A stretch of DNA of 64,000 nucleotides. Source: Unio delphinus (taxonomy: Eukaryota > Mollusca > Bivalvia > Unionida > Unionidae). The stretch spans positions 2,813,501 through 2,877,500 of the forward strand of contig JAQISU010000233.1 in NCBI GenBank assembly GCA_029339505.1. The letters are read 5' to 3'. Position 1 is the first letter of the stretch; each line of letters starts with the position of its first letter. Shown here one piece after another: positions 40,367-51,614 of the stretch. Under the pieces are notes generated by a model, which was not told where the DNA came from, searched no databases, and worked only from the letters and a program-made list of their open reading frames with translations. The position numbers and the translations under genes were made by a program.

Positions 40367-40525
40367 TAAAGAAGCAGCGACACCTAGCGGGTAGCAAGGG
40401 GAGGTAAGGGGCAAGAGTTATTGCCCTTTGTCTATATTACATAGACAGGAAAGACGAATTTTCGTCTTTTGGTAGGGCTGGATTCGCGAGGTAGCAGGCT
40501 AATATCCCTAAAGTAATGTGATTGG
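40367..40525. repeat. Right inverted terminal repeat of DIRS element
   Basis: Exact reverse complement of 33746-33904. Beyond it the element continues to 40569 with its own right edge (GTAAGTATTCTCGGAG and onward). Confidence 0.95.
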
Positions 40526-40828
40526 GTAAGTATTCTCGGAGAAACATAATTTACTACAAAATTTGCTTTATCTGAATGAAACCATCCAGGTTACCAGGAT
40601 TTCACTATATTATCTTTACTGATCATAGAGTTTTCGAAATGATCTGTTGTCTGTGATCCATCTGTCCAGTCATAGAAGTGGGTTTTTTTATATTCCTCTC
40701 CATCCTTACCATCATACTTTATACACACATTCAGCCCATGCTTTCATTTTATTATAAACGGAAATTGGTGTCACTTGGGCATCCATTATTTCTTTCAGTA
40801 GCCATCTTTAAAATATTCTTATCCTTAA

Positions 40829-41400
40829 TGGATGGTCCTATCAGCGTGGTTGTTTTATTAATAGACTACTTTATAATCTTTTTATCACAACTAATCTTGA
40901 ATGGATGGTCCTATCAGCGTGGTTGTTTTGTTAATAGACTACTTTATAATCTTATGATCACAACTAGTCCTTAATGGATTGTCCTATCAGCATGGTTGTT
41001 TCGTTAATAGACTACTTTATAATCTTATGATCACAACTAGTCCTTAATGGATTGTCCTATCAGCGTGGTTGTTTTGTTAATAGACTACTTTATAATCTTT
41101 TTATCACAACTAGTCCTTAATGGATGGTTCTGTTAGCGTGGTTGTTTCGTTAATAGAATATTTTATTATTTTTTTATCACAACTAGTCCTTAATGGATGG
41201 TCCGGTTAGCATGGTTGTTTCATTAATAGACTACTTTATAATCTTTTTATCAAAACTACTCCTTAATGGATGGTCCTGTTAGCATGGTTGTTTCGTTAAT
41301 AGACTACTTTATAATCTTATGATCACAACTAGTCCTGAATGGATGGTCCTATCAGTGTGGTTGTTTTGTTAATAGACTACTTTATAATCTTATTATTGCA
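40829..41400. repeat. 73 bp tandem array, 8 copies
   Basis: Units start TGGATGGTCCTATCAGCGTG, continue GTTGTTTTGTTAATAGACTA and CTTTATAATCTT, and end with TCACAACTAGTCCTTAA. Starts at 40829, 40902, 40975, 41048 and so on to 41339. It begins 260 bp after the DIRS right end. Confidence 0.95.
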
Positions 41401-42350
41401 GAAGAATATCAGAGATGGTTTCTGCACTTGGCAGTTAAAAGGAAGAAAAGGACTTATCAAGAATTCCTTAAAATTCTATTGTGCCAGTGAAGTGCCATTC
41501 CCTGCAAGAGACTCTTTTTTTATTTATAGTATTCACCCTAATGCAGGTTCAGGGATGCAAAATAGACCCAATGCAATAGAACCCAATGCACCCTCACACA
41601 TGTTGTACAAGATTACTATTGGAGACAGGAACTGCAATGTATGCCCATGGCCAAGCACGTTACTCCAGAGTTTCTTGGCATTAAATAACATTCTTGTATT
41701 GATGTGTTGTGAAACATCAAATCAAAACTAAATTTTTTGTTAATCTATATACTCGTAAACTTTTAAGATCATGTTAATCATACATCTGCATACTTTTTTC
41801 CTCTCAAATAAGCGTTGAACAGGTGTGATAAGCAAGATTTTATCGTACACTGATATCTTAATTCTTTTCCAGGAGTGCAAACGACTGATGGGATTGAATG
41901 TGGATTTTGTGGTCCAGGAAATGGAGAAGGCTTTGATAACATAATTTTTTTCTTAACTGCACAATTATTTGTTTGCTGTTATTTTTACCAAATATTGGCA
42001 TCCCCCAATACATTGAAAAGATGGTGAAAGTCTTCATTCATTACAGAAACATTGGGTTAGAATCATCTTTAGCTTTATCCTGTCACTGGAATCTTGATTT
42101 TGTTTTAAAAAGGGGAAAGTCAAATCTTTACCCATGGTACAAAAGTTTACCCTTCCTGATCATTCAACAGCTTTTACAGATGTGGCATAATAACTTCCAG
42201 TGGATTTTTGGGAGGAAAGATATTTTTTGGGGGAAGGCAAAATAGATGGAGTATTTTCCAGTAGGGTTATCTAGAAGCCATCTCACATACATTAAGGGAC
42301 TTATGATGGTCTCGCAAGGATAAAGGAATGCATCACCTTTCATTGGTTAC
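41401..42350. other. Unresolved stretch with one open frame
   Basis: The open frame from the last 73 bp unit to 41731 includes CASEVPFPARDSFFIYS and ends CCETSNQN. I recognise no domain. It could be decayed transposon sequence. Confidence 0.35.
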
Positions 42351-42354
42351 CTAC

Positions 42355-42712
42355 TGTCCTAAGGTATTACAATTGAGTAATGTTTTTAAAGAAGAAAACA
42401 ATTATATAGTAAAATATATTCTTCAATAATATCTACCAATCATAATACACATACACAATCCCATCCTCCCCAAATTTACATACATGATGAGATTTGCCTT
42501 CCGCTCCAGTAGTAACTGACGAAATATTTCATGGGATTTAGTGCCTAAAACTATGCCAAGGGGAGCTCACTCTGTCCAACTGCCACAAATATGGAAAAAA
42601 AACTTATAGCTCTTAGTTGAAAGATTTTAGCCTGGGATGGCTGGATTTGCAAGATAGTAGTAGTTCTCCTAAGGTATTATGATACTGAAGAACATATTTA
42701 ACTATAAAAATT
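42355..42712 (+). mobile_element. Right-end stub of a DIRS-like element
   Basis: 42355-42450 resembles the internal complementary region of the intron 1 DIRS copy (CCTAAGGTATTAC, AGAAGAAAAC, TATCTACCAATCATAATAC). 42560-42690 resembles that copy's right ITR (GGGGAGCTCACTCTGTCC ... GGATTTGCAAGATAG ... CCTAAGGTATTATGAT). No left half is seen nearby. Confidence 0.72.
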
Positions 42713-42837
42713 ACTTATTTTTGTTGTACTGTTCATTCCTAACAAACTGTATAGACACAGATCTGCCTGAGCGTTATGCAATTTGCAGTCAGACTCAGCT
42801 TGTAAGTATATAGAGAATGTAGTTGAGACTACAGATG

Positions 42838-42908
42838 CCATGGACTACAGCTGCTATGGACTACAGCTGCCATGGACTACAGCTGCTATGGACTACAGTT
42901 GCCATGGA
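42838..42908. repeat. 15 bp tandem repeat, about 5 copies
   Basis: Alternating CCATGGACTACAGCTG and CTATGGACTACAGCTG units. Confidence 0.9.
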
Positions 42909-42909
42909 C

Positions 42910-43848
42910 ATACTTTTTCACAATATGTTCGGTTCTTGTTCACAAATTTCCAACATTTAGAAGTCATGTCTTATCAGAAAGGCTGTGGAAGGTCATTTTT
43001 CTGATTATTTGCATCAAAATTATTGAAATGTTGAAATATTTTTAAAATATTATCATTGTATGGATTTTTTCTCAAAAAATGTAATATTTTTTCTCTCACT
43101 GTAATCAGATTGCATATTTGACCCAAATATTATCCAAAAACACACTCAAGATCTGAATAATACCAAATATATCTAAGAACTACAAAATGCAGTACTGTAC
43201 AAATATAATGAACTTTTAATAGCTTAACTCATTGTCAGTAGAATGTCAATTTAAAATTTGTCTATCCAGAGAGAAAATTAAATACCAGTACAAAGCCAAT
43301 TCCCTGATCTAGACACCCAAATATCTTATCAGCTTGAATATGGGTAATAAAAAAAAATTGAATAGTAAATAATTTAATTTTTATTGATTTTGAAGAAAGA
43401 AATTTTGTTAAGCAGATATGTTATTATTTTGGCAATATTTGTACTTTTTTCATAATTCATATTGCATAAACGACTCATAGAAATATACTCAGATACAATT
43501 CAAAATATACTCAGAGACAAGTGTTTCAATTATTAAGCAAACTTATTTTTCATATATGTTTTCATTCATTAATCTGTGAATTTATTTTCATGCTTTGTTA
43601 CTTTACATTGATATGCATTTTGATATATGTCAGTCATTTATATTTATTATATAAAAAAAGAATTCCTGTTAATTAAAAAAAAACATTATTTTATGTGGGT
43701 GTGTTTCTTGAAGTTATCTAGTACTTCTTTTTTGGAGCTTTGCAACTTAATACACTATATTAGCCAAATCTAAAGAGAACAGTATGCCAACAATATTGGG
43801 AAGTAGTTCTAGTTTCAGAATAACTTACTACAATAGTTGAATGGTGTA

Positions 43849-43892
<44 letters not shown>

Positions 43893-43935
43893 CAATAGAA
43901 AGAGAACAGTGTACAAAACAAGTTTACTGCTGACA
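42910..43935. other. AT-rich spacer with (TA)n
   Basis: A (TA)n microsatellite lies at about 43851-43890. No gene recognised. Confidence 0.5.
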
Positions 43936-43959
43936 TTGATGCTGTTAAATGATTGAGCA

Positions 43960-44320
43960 TGCACTACACATGATAAATAAATAAATAGTCACTGTCCTTC
44001 ACCAAGTTATCTTTGGCCATCCGTATATACACTTACCAGCTGGTGTCCATCTAAGGGCTGCCTTGTTTATCTGTTCTGTCAGATTTCTCTTGTGAATGCC
44101 GCAATGGAATGACAGCCAGATCAGCAAAGTCCAGATCTGCAAAGTATGAGAAGAGTGTACACTGAATCCTTCTGGCATGGTCAGATGTTGTTATCCAGTT
44201 AGTGGTGATGAGGAACGAAATGGAAGAGAGAATGCAACCTTTCCTAACACCAGACCACATTGAATGGGCTTGTGAAAAAAGTGTTATTTGATTTGCCTGA
44301 AAAAAAACGTTCAAAAGGCA
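43960..44320 (-). pseudogene. LINE reverse transcriptase fragment
   Basis: Minus-strand codons read VRKGCILSSISFLI, then RRIQCTLFSYFADLDFADLA and SQEKSDRT. This matches the RT 'vrQGC.lSP..F', 'gIqWt......LDFADDla' and 'mQeKt' blocks of animal LINEs. The catalytic ADD reads ADL, so it is inactive. Confidence 0.8.
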
Positions 44321-44329
44321 ACAAAATGT

Positions 44330-45390
44330 AGCATTTTCATTTTTAAGTTCTTGAATGACATTGGTAAGGTATTAATATTCAGCTGTCTGCTGGGGCTCCA
44401 TTTGGAGGCCATCCCCATCTTAATAAGCTCTGTTTAATCAATCATATGTGCAAGGTTCACAACGTTGAGAAGTAAGAGTGGACTTTCAATGAAATCTGTC
44501 TTGTTGTGTTGGCACCCGTTAGTCTCTAGAGACAATGGAAGTGAAATACAGCTGCAAGAAATCTGTTTCAAATAATAGTTTACACTAAGATATTCAACAA
44601 GTTTCACGTATAGACTAGGCTTGAGATTCAAACAATCTCAAGTTTTGAAATACATTTCAAATGTTCTGCACTGTCAGTAAGATTTACAAATCTCCTGGAA
44701 TTCAACTAAGATTCAAAATAATCTCATGTAAATACAAATATACCAATTGAAGCAACAATTGGAATAAACATGCTTCTTGACCCTTGTACAGTTGCACGAT
44801 TCATACACCGATAAACCGCAGTTTCGCCACGTCCCTTGGGTTAGCCCATTTTCTTATATTGGCCGCTTGCACCCTTCATGGATCCACTACATGTACAGTC
44901 AGTCATACGTATACACCTACAGACAGCATACAGCATCCTTGTATTAGCTACGTCTACAGTCGTGGCTGCACCACATTTACAGACATACGTACATACATAT
45001 AGACATCTAGATAGCTCTATTCGTTAGCTAAACTCATCAGTCTCGTTACATCCGTTAGACTGTTAACCTCGTTAGCCCTATGGCTTATAGAAATACCACG
45101 TGTACTCTCCTCGACAGATCCAAAGTTACCAGTCTCGGTTATACCTTAATCTTGCTTAAATTCATAGTAGAGTGAATAACATTCAGTGTAAAATACCCGT
45201 GCATATCGTGATTATAATGTCCATAGCCGCAAGTAGTTTACGGCGGCGACATATGTTGATTCTGTCGCTTGTCTGGACAAACACCTGTTCACCCCAGACA
45301 CACATGCACAAGACAGTCAAATATTTCTCATGCATAACAACAGTTTATTTTTTTTTTATTATGTGAAAATATGCAAATGGAATAAACTCA
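44330..45390. other. Unresolved stretch, partly CpG-richer
   Basis: 44770-45250 has more CG dinucleotides than the surroundings, so it may be part of a younger insertion. No domain recognised. Confidence 0.35.
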
Positions 45391-45395
45391 AACAC

Positions 45396-46524
45396 AGTTG
45401 ATCTATGTTGTGGTGTTCCATAGGGGTATGTTCATGGACCTGTTCCCTTCATTCTATACACTCAGCCATTCTCAAGTGTCATAGATCATCATTCAGTGTC
45501 TCACCAATTGTACACTAATAACACCCAAATATACAAGTCTAGCCACCCAACTGAAGCTGGTGCTACCATCCAAGGAGTAGAGTGGTGTATAGCTGATATA
45601 AAATCATGGATGACATGTAACAAGCTGCAGATGAATGATGATAAAACTGAAGCCATTCTGATCACAGCACAAGGACTTTCTCGTTCACATCCTTTACCTC
45701 AAACAATAAATATCAACAACATCAATATTAAATTCACAAAGTCAGTACAAAACCTAGGTGTTACTCTAGACAGTACTCGCACATTGCACCAACACGTCAT
45801 GAACATATGCAAGGCTGCATATCTTGAGCTGAGATGCATGAGTTTCATTCTCAAATATCTCTCAGTTGATGCCACTAAAACACTTGAATTCATTAGTACT
45901 TTCAAGACGGGAATATTGTAACTCAATTTATGTCTGGTTCATCACAATATCTACTCCAGAAACTTCAACCAAATTCAAAACACAGCTGCTCGGATCATTT
46001 TTAGAATATCACGATCAGATCACATCTCATCACTGCTCTGTACCCTACACTGGCTATCCATTCGATACACAATCAAACAAAATTTGTTCTCTGTGCTACG
46101 TTTCACTGACAGACTCCAGTCCAACATACCTATCCGGCCTCAACCATGTGTACACCAGCAAGATACCTACGCTCCTCTTCTGACAATCGTATACTCATTG
46201 TTCCATTATGAAAACGAAGTCATATGTACAACGTTCTATTGCATACCAGGGCCCGGCGATGTGGAATGAATTGCCCATTGAATTTAGACACAAAGACAGT
46301 GGTCCCTCTTAAGAGTGCTCTTAAAACTCACCTTTTTAGACTGCAGGAACAAATGTAGAGGCCTAATAATGTTGGTTTTTTTTATTACCTTAAATGTTTT
46401 TAGCATGTTTTATGTTTTCCAATGTCATGTTTTCTTTTTTATTTGTTTTTCTGTAGTGTAGTCTTATCATTATAGATGTTGTAAAGCGCTTAGAGCTTCT
46501 AAAGATTAGGCGCTATACAAAGTC

Positions 46525-46563
<39 letters not shown>
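45396..46563 (+). mobile_element. 5'-truncated CR1/L2-like LINE with intact 3' end
   Basis: It starts inside the RT (DLCCGVP, then GPVPFILYTQPFSSV). It continues through LYTNNTQIYKSS, IKSWMTCNKLQMNDDKTEAI and VQNLGVTLDS, then a shifted frame with LVLSRREYCNS, then YQGPAMWNELPI. The 3' end has TGTAAAGCGCTTAGAGCTTC then GGCGCTATACAAAG and an (ATT)n tail at 46527-46563, the tail typical of L2/CR1-like LINEs. The YADD motif has become YTNN, so catalysis is lost. Confidence 0.88.
46527..46563. repeat. (ATT)n tail of LINE
   Basis: About 12 ATT units directly after the LINE 3' end. Confidence 0.9.
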
Positions 46564-47800
46564 GCGGCGATGTTGACCTGGAGTCTTCGAAGTTCGTCAT
46601 CGATGGCTTTGATTCTGTATTGGTTTTCGTTTGTTGTTTCTTGGTGCAATAGTTGCTGTCCGCTTTGTCAGGTAGACACGTACCTTAAGCCCTACGCACC
46701 CAGTAAGGCAGACGAACTGTGGCGGGACGGCACTTTGTTGTCTGGGGGTCGCCCAGCTTGAGACAGGCAGTAGATCTAAGATCTTTAGAACATTTATGCC
46801 CTCTTTCCTGTGTTTGGATGTGTATTTGTTTGTTTCTGTGTGTCTATGTTTGTCACTATGAACCCTTTCACCCTATAACCCCAATGATATCACCCATATC
46901 CAATTCCATTTGACCTCTAGCTGACGTTCCCATGTTAAATTCCCATTGACGCCAACTTGTAAATACCCGTTATTAACATTAAGGCCATGTGCTTAACGTC
47001 TCTTAATAAATGCAACGTTATTGCGAATTTAAATCGTTACGTTAACTCACATTAAGTAAATAAGGACATATATAATATCTCTGTATTATACGAAACATGT
47101 CGGAGGTAACAAAAATGCATGATAAACGTGGCAGTCAAATAATTATATCCTATTATACAAAATAGAAACTAATATATAATTCACACACTTCTACAGCTGA
47201 AGATCGCGAGTCGTTAACGTAGACAGGCCATTGACGAGACGTCTCGCACTGTGCCATTTTGCTATACGGTGAGGTAATTTATACACAGACTATTTAGACC
47301 TACATTGCCTATACGCTTGATGAAAATCGGTTTTCCCAACGCAAGGACTTCGCTCGTGAAGTATAGGTTGAACCGAACTCGCTGTTTCGAAATAATATGC
47401 GATATGCAAAAATCACCCTCTGGTAATGTTGTACACAAAATAACGAAACCCGAGTGCATGTATTTAATAAAACGATAGATTTATTCAATTCCGCGACACA
47501 CGTACGAAATCTAAAGCTGTGTTTGCAATTGGGAATACGTGTATTTAAGTCCATTGTATTTCACAAAGATCTTGGACGGCCCCTCATGTATAGATGGAAT
47601 AAATTTTTGGACTGGAAAAACCCACATGAATTTGAAAAAGACCAATTGCATAACATAAAATTGAAGGCCGTTTCAGAGATATTAAAAATGTGCTTTGAAA
47701 ATTAAAATTTATTTTGTTTGGAAAGTTTAATTTACCGCTTTAAGATTTTTGATTTCACAAATTGGTGAAAGCTTTAACGAAACCAGCAAATATGTACAAT
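46564..47800. other. Unresolved stretch before the Gypsy fragment
   Basis: Contains an 83-codon open frame (47454-47705) with no recognised domain. CpG-richer parts could be a Gypsy LTR or leader, but I found no matching second copy in the window. Confidence 0.35.
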
Positions 47801-48097
47801 GTCATCTAAAGTTAAAAGTTTTGTTTTAAATCCAGCTCTAGAGTCTTTGAAAAAGGATAAGTTGCTTAGGCTTGCCGTGCATAATAATCTCTCTGAGGCA
47901 AAAGCTTTTTTTTAAACAGAGTAAGAGATATCGAATATTTTAATTTATTATTCGGTGGAAATTAAATCTGTTGATTCTACTGATTGATTAATAAGTCTGT
48001 ATCTTGTTTTGATATGACATTACAAAAGTTACATTTACAAAGCAGATGGAAATAGATCTGAGAAAACTTCAGAAGACAATGATGAAACTCTAAATGC

Positions 48098-48100
<3 letters not shown>

Positions 48101-48169
<69 letters not shown>
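48101..48169. repeat. (GA)n microsatellite
   Basis: About 34 GA units, interrupting the gag-like part of the Gypsy relic. Confidence 0.97.
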
Positions 48170-48173
<4 letters not shown>

Positions 48174-49204
48174 AAATATGAAATATCAATTCAAAGAATT
48201 GGAATTGGCAGGCGGAGCACGATATCCCCCTACACATAACACACGTGTTACAGTTTTTACCAGAATAGGTTAATGAGGTCTTTTCAACAAAAAGAAGTAT
48301 TTTAATAAATTCATTCGATTGAGAAAATTGCTGAAAACTTGAAATGGCCAAGAGAGCATTGAACATTGGTATTACAAAGTGTACATATTGGCAAAGATGG
48401 TTAAGTCTACAAGTCAACAAAAGTCGTATTGTGATGTAGTTTGTTGATCTGACACCAGAACAAGTCTGAAGACCTTTGGCTATCTGAGCAGTGTGACTCC
48501 TTACCTATTGAGGGTTTTCACTTATTACTAGGCAATGACTTATATAATGCGATGTTTAGTCCATTTGTAATTGACAAACAATGTTTTAAAATAAAAGTTG
48601 ATTATATTGAAAATTAAATTTCCGATTATTTCCTTCTTGTACAGTTACCGGAGCTATGGCAAAAAGAAATTTCGAGAATAACGTTTATCAGAAAATTATT
48701 CCTTTAGCTGGCACATTTATTGGTCCATCTTCGACTGTTCAGATGTTGACACAGTGATCCTCTTTTATTACTCATTCTTTTGATGATACTAATCTGGGTG
48801 ATAAAAGACTACTCATTGTGTAACAAAAACAAGATCCCGGTATATGTTGTTTTAGAGGGTCATTAGCGAACTTGAAGCCGTAAGAGTCCGAGTTTGTTAT
48901 TTGTTTGGAAAAGTTGGTCTTTATGAGAAAGTGCAAATTATCTACCCGCTGGTGACGAGTGGTTAGTGAGCCATAGTTCCGAAGCCACAACGGCAGAGAA
49001 GGCTCAGTCTTGCCCATTAAACTCCCTTGGCAGGTCGTTTGGGCGTCAATAATACTTATTACACCATCTTGAATTATTTGCCGATATATTGGTAGAAAAT
49101 TAAGTGATTTTTTTTCTAGGTACTATAGATTGTCACAATTTTCAAATGGTAGGAAAACTCAATCAGACGATACTTAGGGATCATCTGCAACCTACGTCTG
49201 CATT

Positions 49205-49627
49205 TTGAAGAGCAGAATAACGATGGACCGTGTTAATCCCTTATCTGAGACTAAGTTGAGTAATCTATACATGACTATAACACGTGCGTCCACAAGACTC
49301 AAGAAGCAGCAATTCCTTAGAGAAATATTAAAACTCACACCTCAGAAGAAAAAAACCTTTTATTTCACACATTTTGGCCAACACAAATCTGTGCTGTTTG
49401 ATTATGTGTATAGTTTTATGCCTGAAATTTTCCATAAACTTATTTATCAACTGGGCACCCACCAACAGATGGGATCTTTTGCCTATCACCCTGAAAATCA
49501 TGGGGCTTTGGAAAGATTGCATCCAACTGTGAAGAATATGATTAGATCATTTTCCTTTGATACAGGAAAATATTGGGATGATTGTGTTCATTTGCTGGTG
49601 TGTGCTGTTGAGGAATCAGTTCAATAA
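49205..49627 (+). pseudogene. Gypsy integrase core fragment
   Basis: The last two-thirds of the 140-codon frame match a retroviral-type integrase: YQLGTHQQMGSFAYHPENHG, ALERLHPTVKNMIRSF, KYWDDCVHLLVCAVEESVQ. The glutamate of the DDE triad (in ALERLH) is present. The position of the second aspartate reads histidine (FTHFGQH), and the first aspartate region is missing. Not functional. Confidence 0.85.
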
Positions 49628-49990
49628 TCATTATGTTTTAGTCCTTTTGAACTGCTTTTGGACATATCATAATAATTTAGGTTATTAAAATAAAAACTTC
49701 TTTCAAAATGAAGATTTAAAGATTAATTTTCTAGAATATTTTTCTGATTGGAAAAATATGTTGTTAAAGGCTTGTGAAGAAGCTACGACTAATCTTCCCT
49801 CTACTCTCAGTAAAAAAATGAAAGTAAGGTATGACATAAATACAAGTGAAAGGAGTTTTCAGACTGGTGAGTTCTCTTGCTCATTCGTTAAATACCTATT
49901 CAGGTTAAATGCTGTGATCCTGATACAACTGAAAAGAAAGCATATGACTTGAATTACATCATTAATATTCCAGGGAGATGGAGACTGCAA

Positions 49991-50306
49991 CAACTTCATC
50001 ATTTAAATAGGTTAAGAGAGCATTTTGTTAAAGTTAGCCCATTTAATCATTCAGGTAACATAGGTGCAAACGATGGGATGGAATCTCAGTGAAGCGACAT
50101 TGGCTTAAACAATCGTCGGAATTCAGAAATATTCAATAATCTGGAGCACAACTTCATCATTTAAATAGGTTAAGAGAGCATTTTGTTAAAGTTAGCCCAT
50201 TTAATCATTCAGGTAACATAGGTGCAAACGATGGGATGGAATCTCAGTGAAGCGACTTTGGTTTAAACAATCGTCGGAATTCAGAAATATTCAATAATCT
50301 GGAGCA
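49991..50306. repeat. 158 bp direct duplication, 2 copies
   Basis: CAACTTCATCATTTAAATAG at 49991 recurs at 50149 and the copies are nearly identical (CGACATTGGC vs CGACTTTGGT). It duplicates the end of the Gypsy integrase frame plus trailing noncoding sequence. Confidence 0.95.
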
Positions 50307-50589
50307 GAAATGTTCTCATATATACTCACAAGAATGAATACAATTATCATGTTTTAGCACTTGTTTCCTGATGTTCAAACATGAAGAAATAAAATCTATC
50401 ATTTGTTTGAGATTGTTGATTCTATACCTGTAAAACAGCATACTTACTAGAAAAATCATTTCAAGCTAGAATGTTTGAAAAAAGATTTTCAATATTTATG
50501 GGAAAATAATTTCACAAATCTAAGCACAAGTGACTCGAGTTCACCATTATTCTTAACTCCAGATGGACGTTATCAATAAAAAGTGAAGC

Positions 50590-50770
50590 CATTTGGTATG
50601 GAAGGTACTCCTTAAACCTTTCAGCATTTAATGAACAAGATAACTACGACACATTCATCGATGACTTTAGTATCTATACCTGGAAAGATCACTTGGAAAC
50701 CATTGGAAAATTCGTTGACCGACCCAGTGATGCAAGTTTGAAAATTAATTATATGCGTATTTGACTAATA
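50590..50770 (+). pseudogene. Gypsy reverse transcriptase palm fragment
   Basis: KPFGMEGTP is followed by a stop, TFQHLMN, then a frameshift to FIDDFSIYTWKDHLETIGKF. This is the 'PFGl.napatFQ.lM' and 'YiDDv.iys.t.eeHl' pattern of Ty3/Gypsy RT. Confidence 0.82.
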
Positions 50771-50779
50771 TTGCATAAA

Positions 50780-51600
50780 TCTTTCTTATTGTTTATCTGG
50801 AGAGGTGTTATGTATGTTTAATTCATCAAGTGTGTTTGATTATAGTCCATGATTGAGGGCAGAGTTTATGTCTGTTCAAGATGCAACCATTCAAAACGTT
50901 TCGTGATTCTAGTTTGAATAGAATGCATAAAAGCAGAACGTAACCAGAGCAAGGAAAACGAAACATAGGTCACTGTGAGAATCTTGTAATGAGTATGATA
51001 GTAATAAAGATAAATATTGTCAAACATTTCATGATTACTGCATGAATGCTCTCGACAAATGAATATAAAACACAAAATTTAACCCAAGTCAATGAAGCAT
51101 ACGACATGGTTGATATTGACCTACATCCATAAAGAGGTTATGCTCATAAAGATGCATCCCAAGTTTATGGTATAGTAGTAGTAGTACAATGAGAGATGCA
51201 CAAAATCTCATAATTTAAACAGTAGTAACAGTAAAAATGTCCAATTGAAACAATGTCCGTTAAATGTGAAAAAATGGGTCATAGTGATCTACTTCAAAAT
51301 GTGGGTGTAGCACATATCAAGATGCACTATCTCACCATGTTTCGTTATTGTAGGTACAGCAGTATCATACACTAGATTATATGTGGTTATAAACTAAATG
51401 CAAAAGCAGAGCCAGTACAACATGGAATGCAACTCACAACGACCTCCTCTTTGTATGGGTGTGGTATTAACAAGAATTTAAAAAAAATAGAAAATAGAAA
51501 ATTGTCTCGGAATGGCCAAATTTGTAATTCATGTGCAGTGTTGATGCACAAGTGATTAAATACGCGAGGAATATTCAAATTTTGTGGTATCATGAAAAGA
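50780..51600. other. No gene recognised
   Basis: AT-rich; possibly decayed transposon. Small antisense frames (51387-51593, 50866-51075) have no motif. Confidence 0.4.
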
Positions 51601-51614
51601 GGCTGTTTAACACA

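Larger units (their letters stand above)
33725..40569 (+). mobile_element. DIRS-type (tyrosine recombinase) retrotransposon, ends mapped
   Basis: A 6.85 kb element. Identical 159 bp inverted repeats lie at 33746-33904 and 40367-40525. A 95 bp internal complementary region at 40204-40298 is the reverse complement of the left edge joined to the right edge, meeting at the trinucleotide TTT. TTT also occurs at both boundaries (33725-33727 and 40567-40569), which fixes the ends; no target duplication is seen, as expected for YR-mediated insertion. Coding order is gag-like, RT (YLDD at 37732-37743), RNase H, tyrosine recombinase. The coding region has many frameshifts and stops, and gag joins directly to the RT palm with the RT front missing. 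It is therefore non-autonomous, although its termini look young. Confidence 0.93.
47801..50770 (+). mobile_element. Scrambled, degenerate Ty3/Gypsy retrotransposon
   Basis: Pieces in order: a gag-like start at 47801 (NPALESLKKDKLLRLAVHN); an integrase zinc-domain piece ~49020-49200 (AGRLGVNNTYYTIL, then CHNFQMVGKLNQTI); an integrase core 49205-49627; an integrase tail to ~50090 with LHHLNRLREHF; and RT palm pieces at ~50590-50760 (KPFGMEGTP, then FIDDFSIYTWKDHLETI). RT normally precedes integrase, so this is rearranged or two nested fragments. No LTR pair was found. Confidence 0.8.

Noticed and set aside
33725..40569. A classical DNA transposon, because of the long terminal inverted repeats
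   Set aside because: The internal complementary region, RT, RNase H and tyrosine recombinase order identify a DIRS retrotransposon; no DDE transposase and no target duplication.
41339..41731. 130-codon plus-strand frame
   Set aside because: Begins in a 73 bp array unit and shows no recognisable domain; not enough to call a gene.
47977..48420. Minus-strand 147-codon frame
   Set aside because: Its core is the (GA)n microsatellite read as Ser-Leu; no domain.
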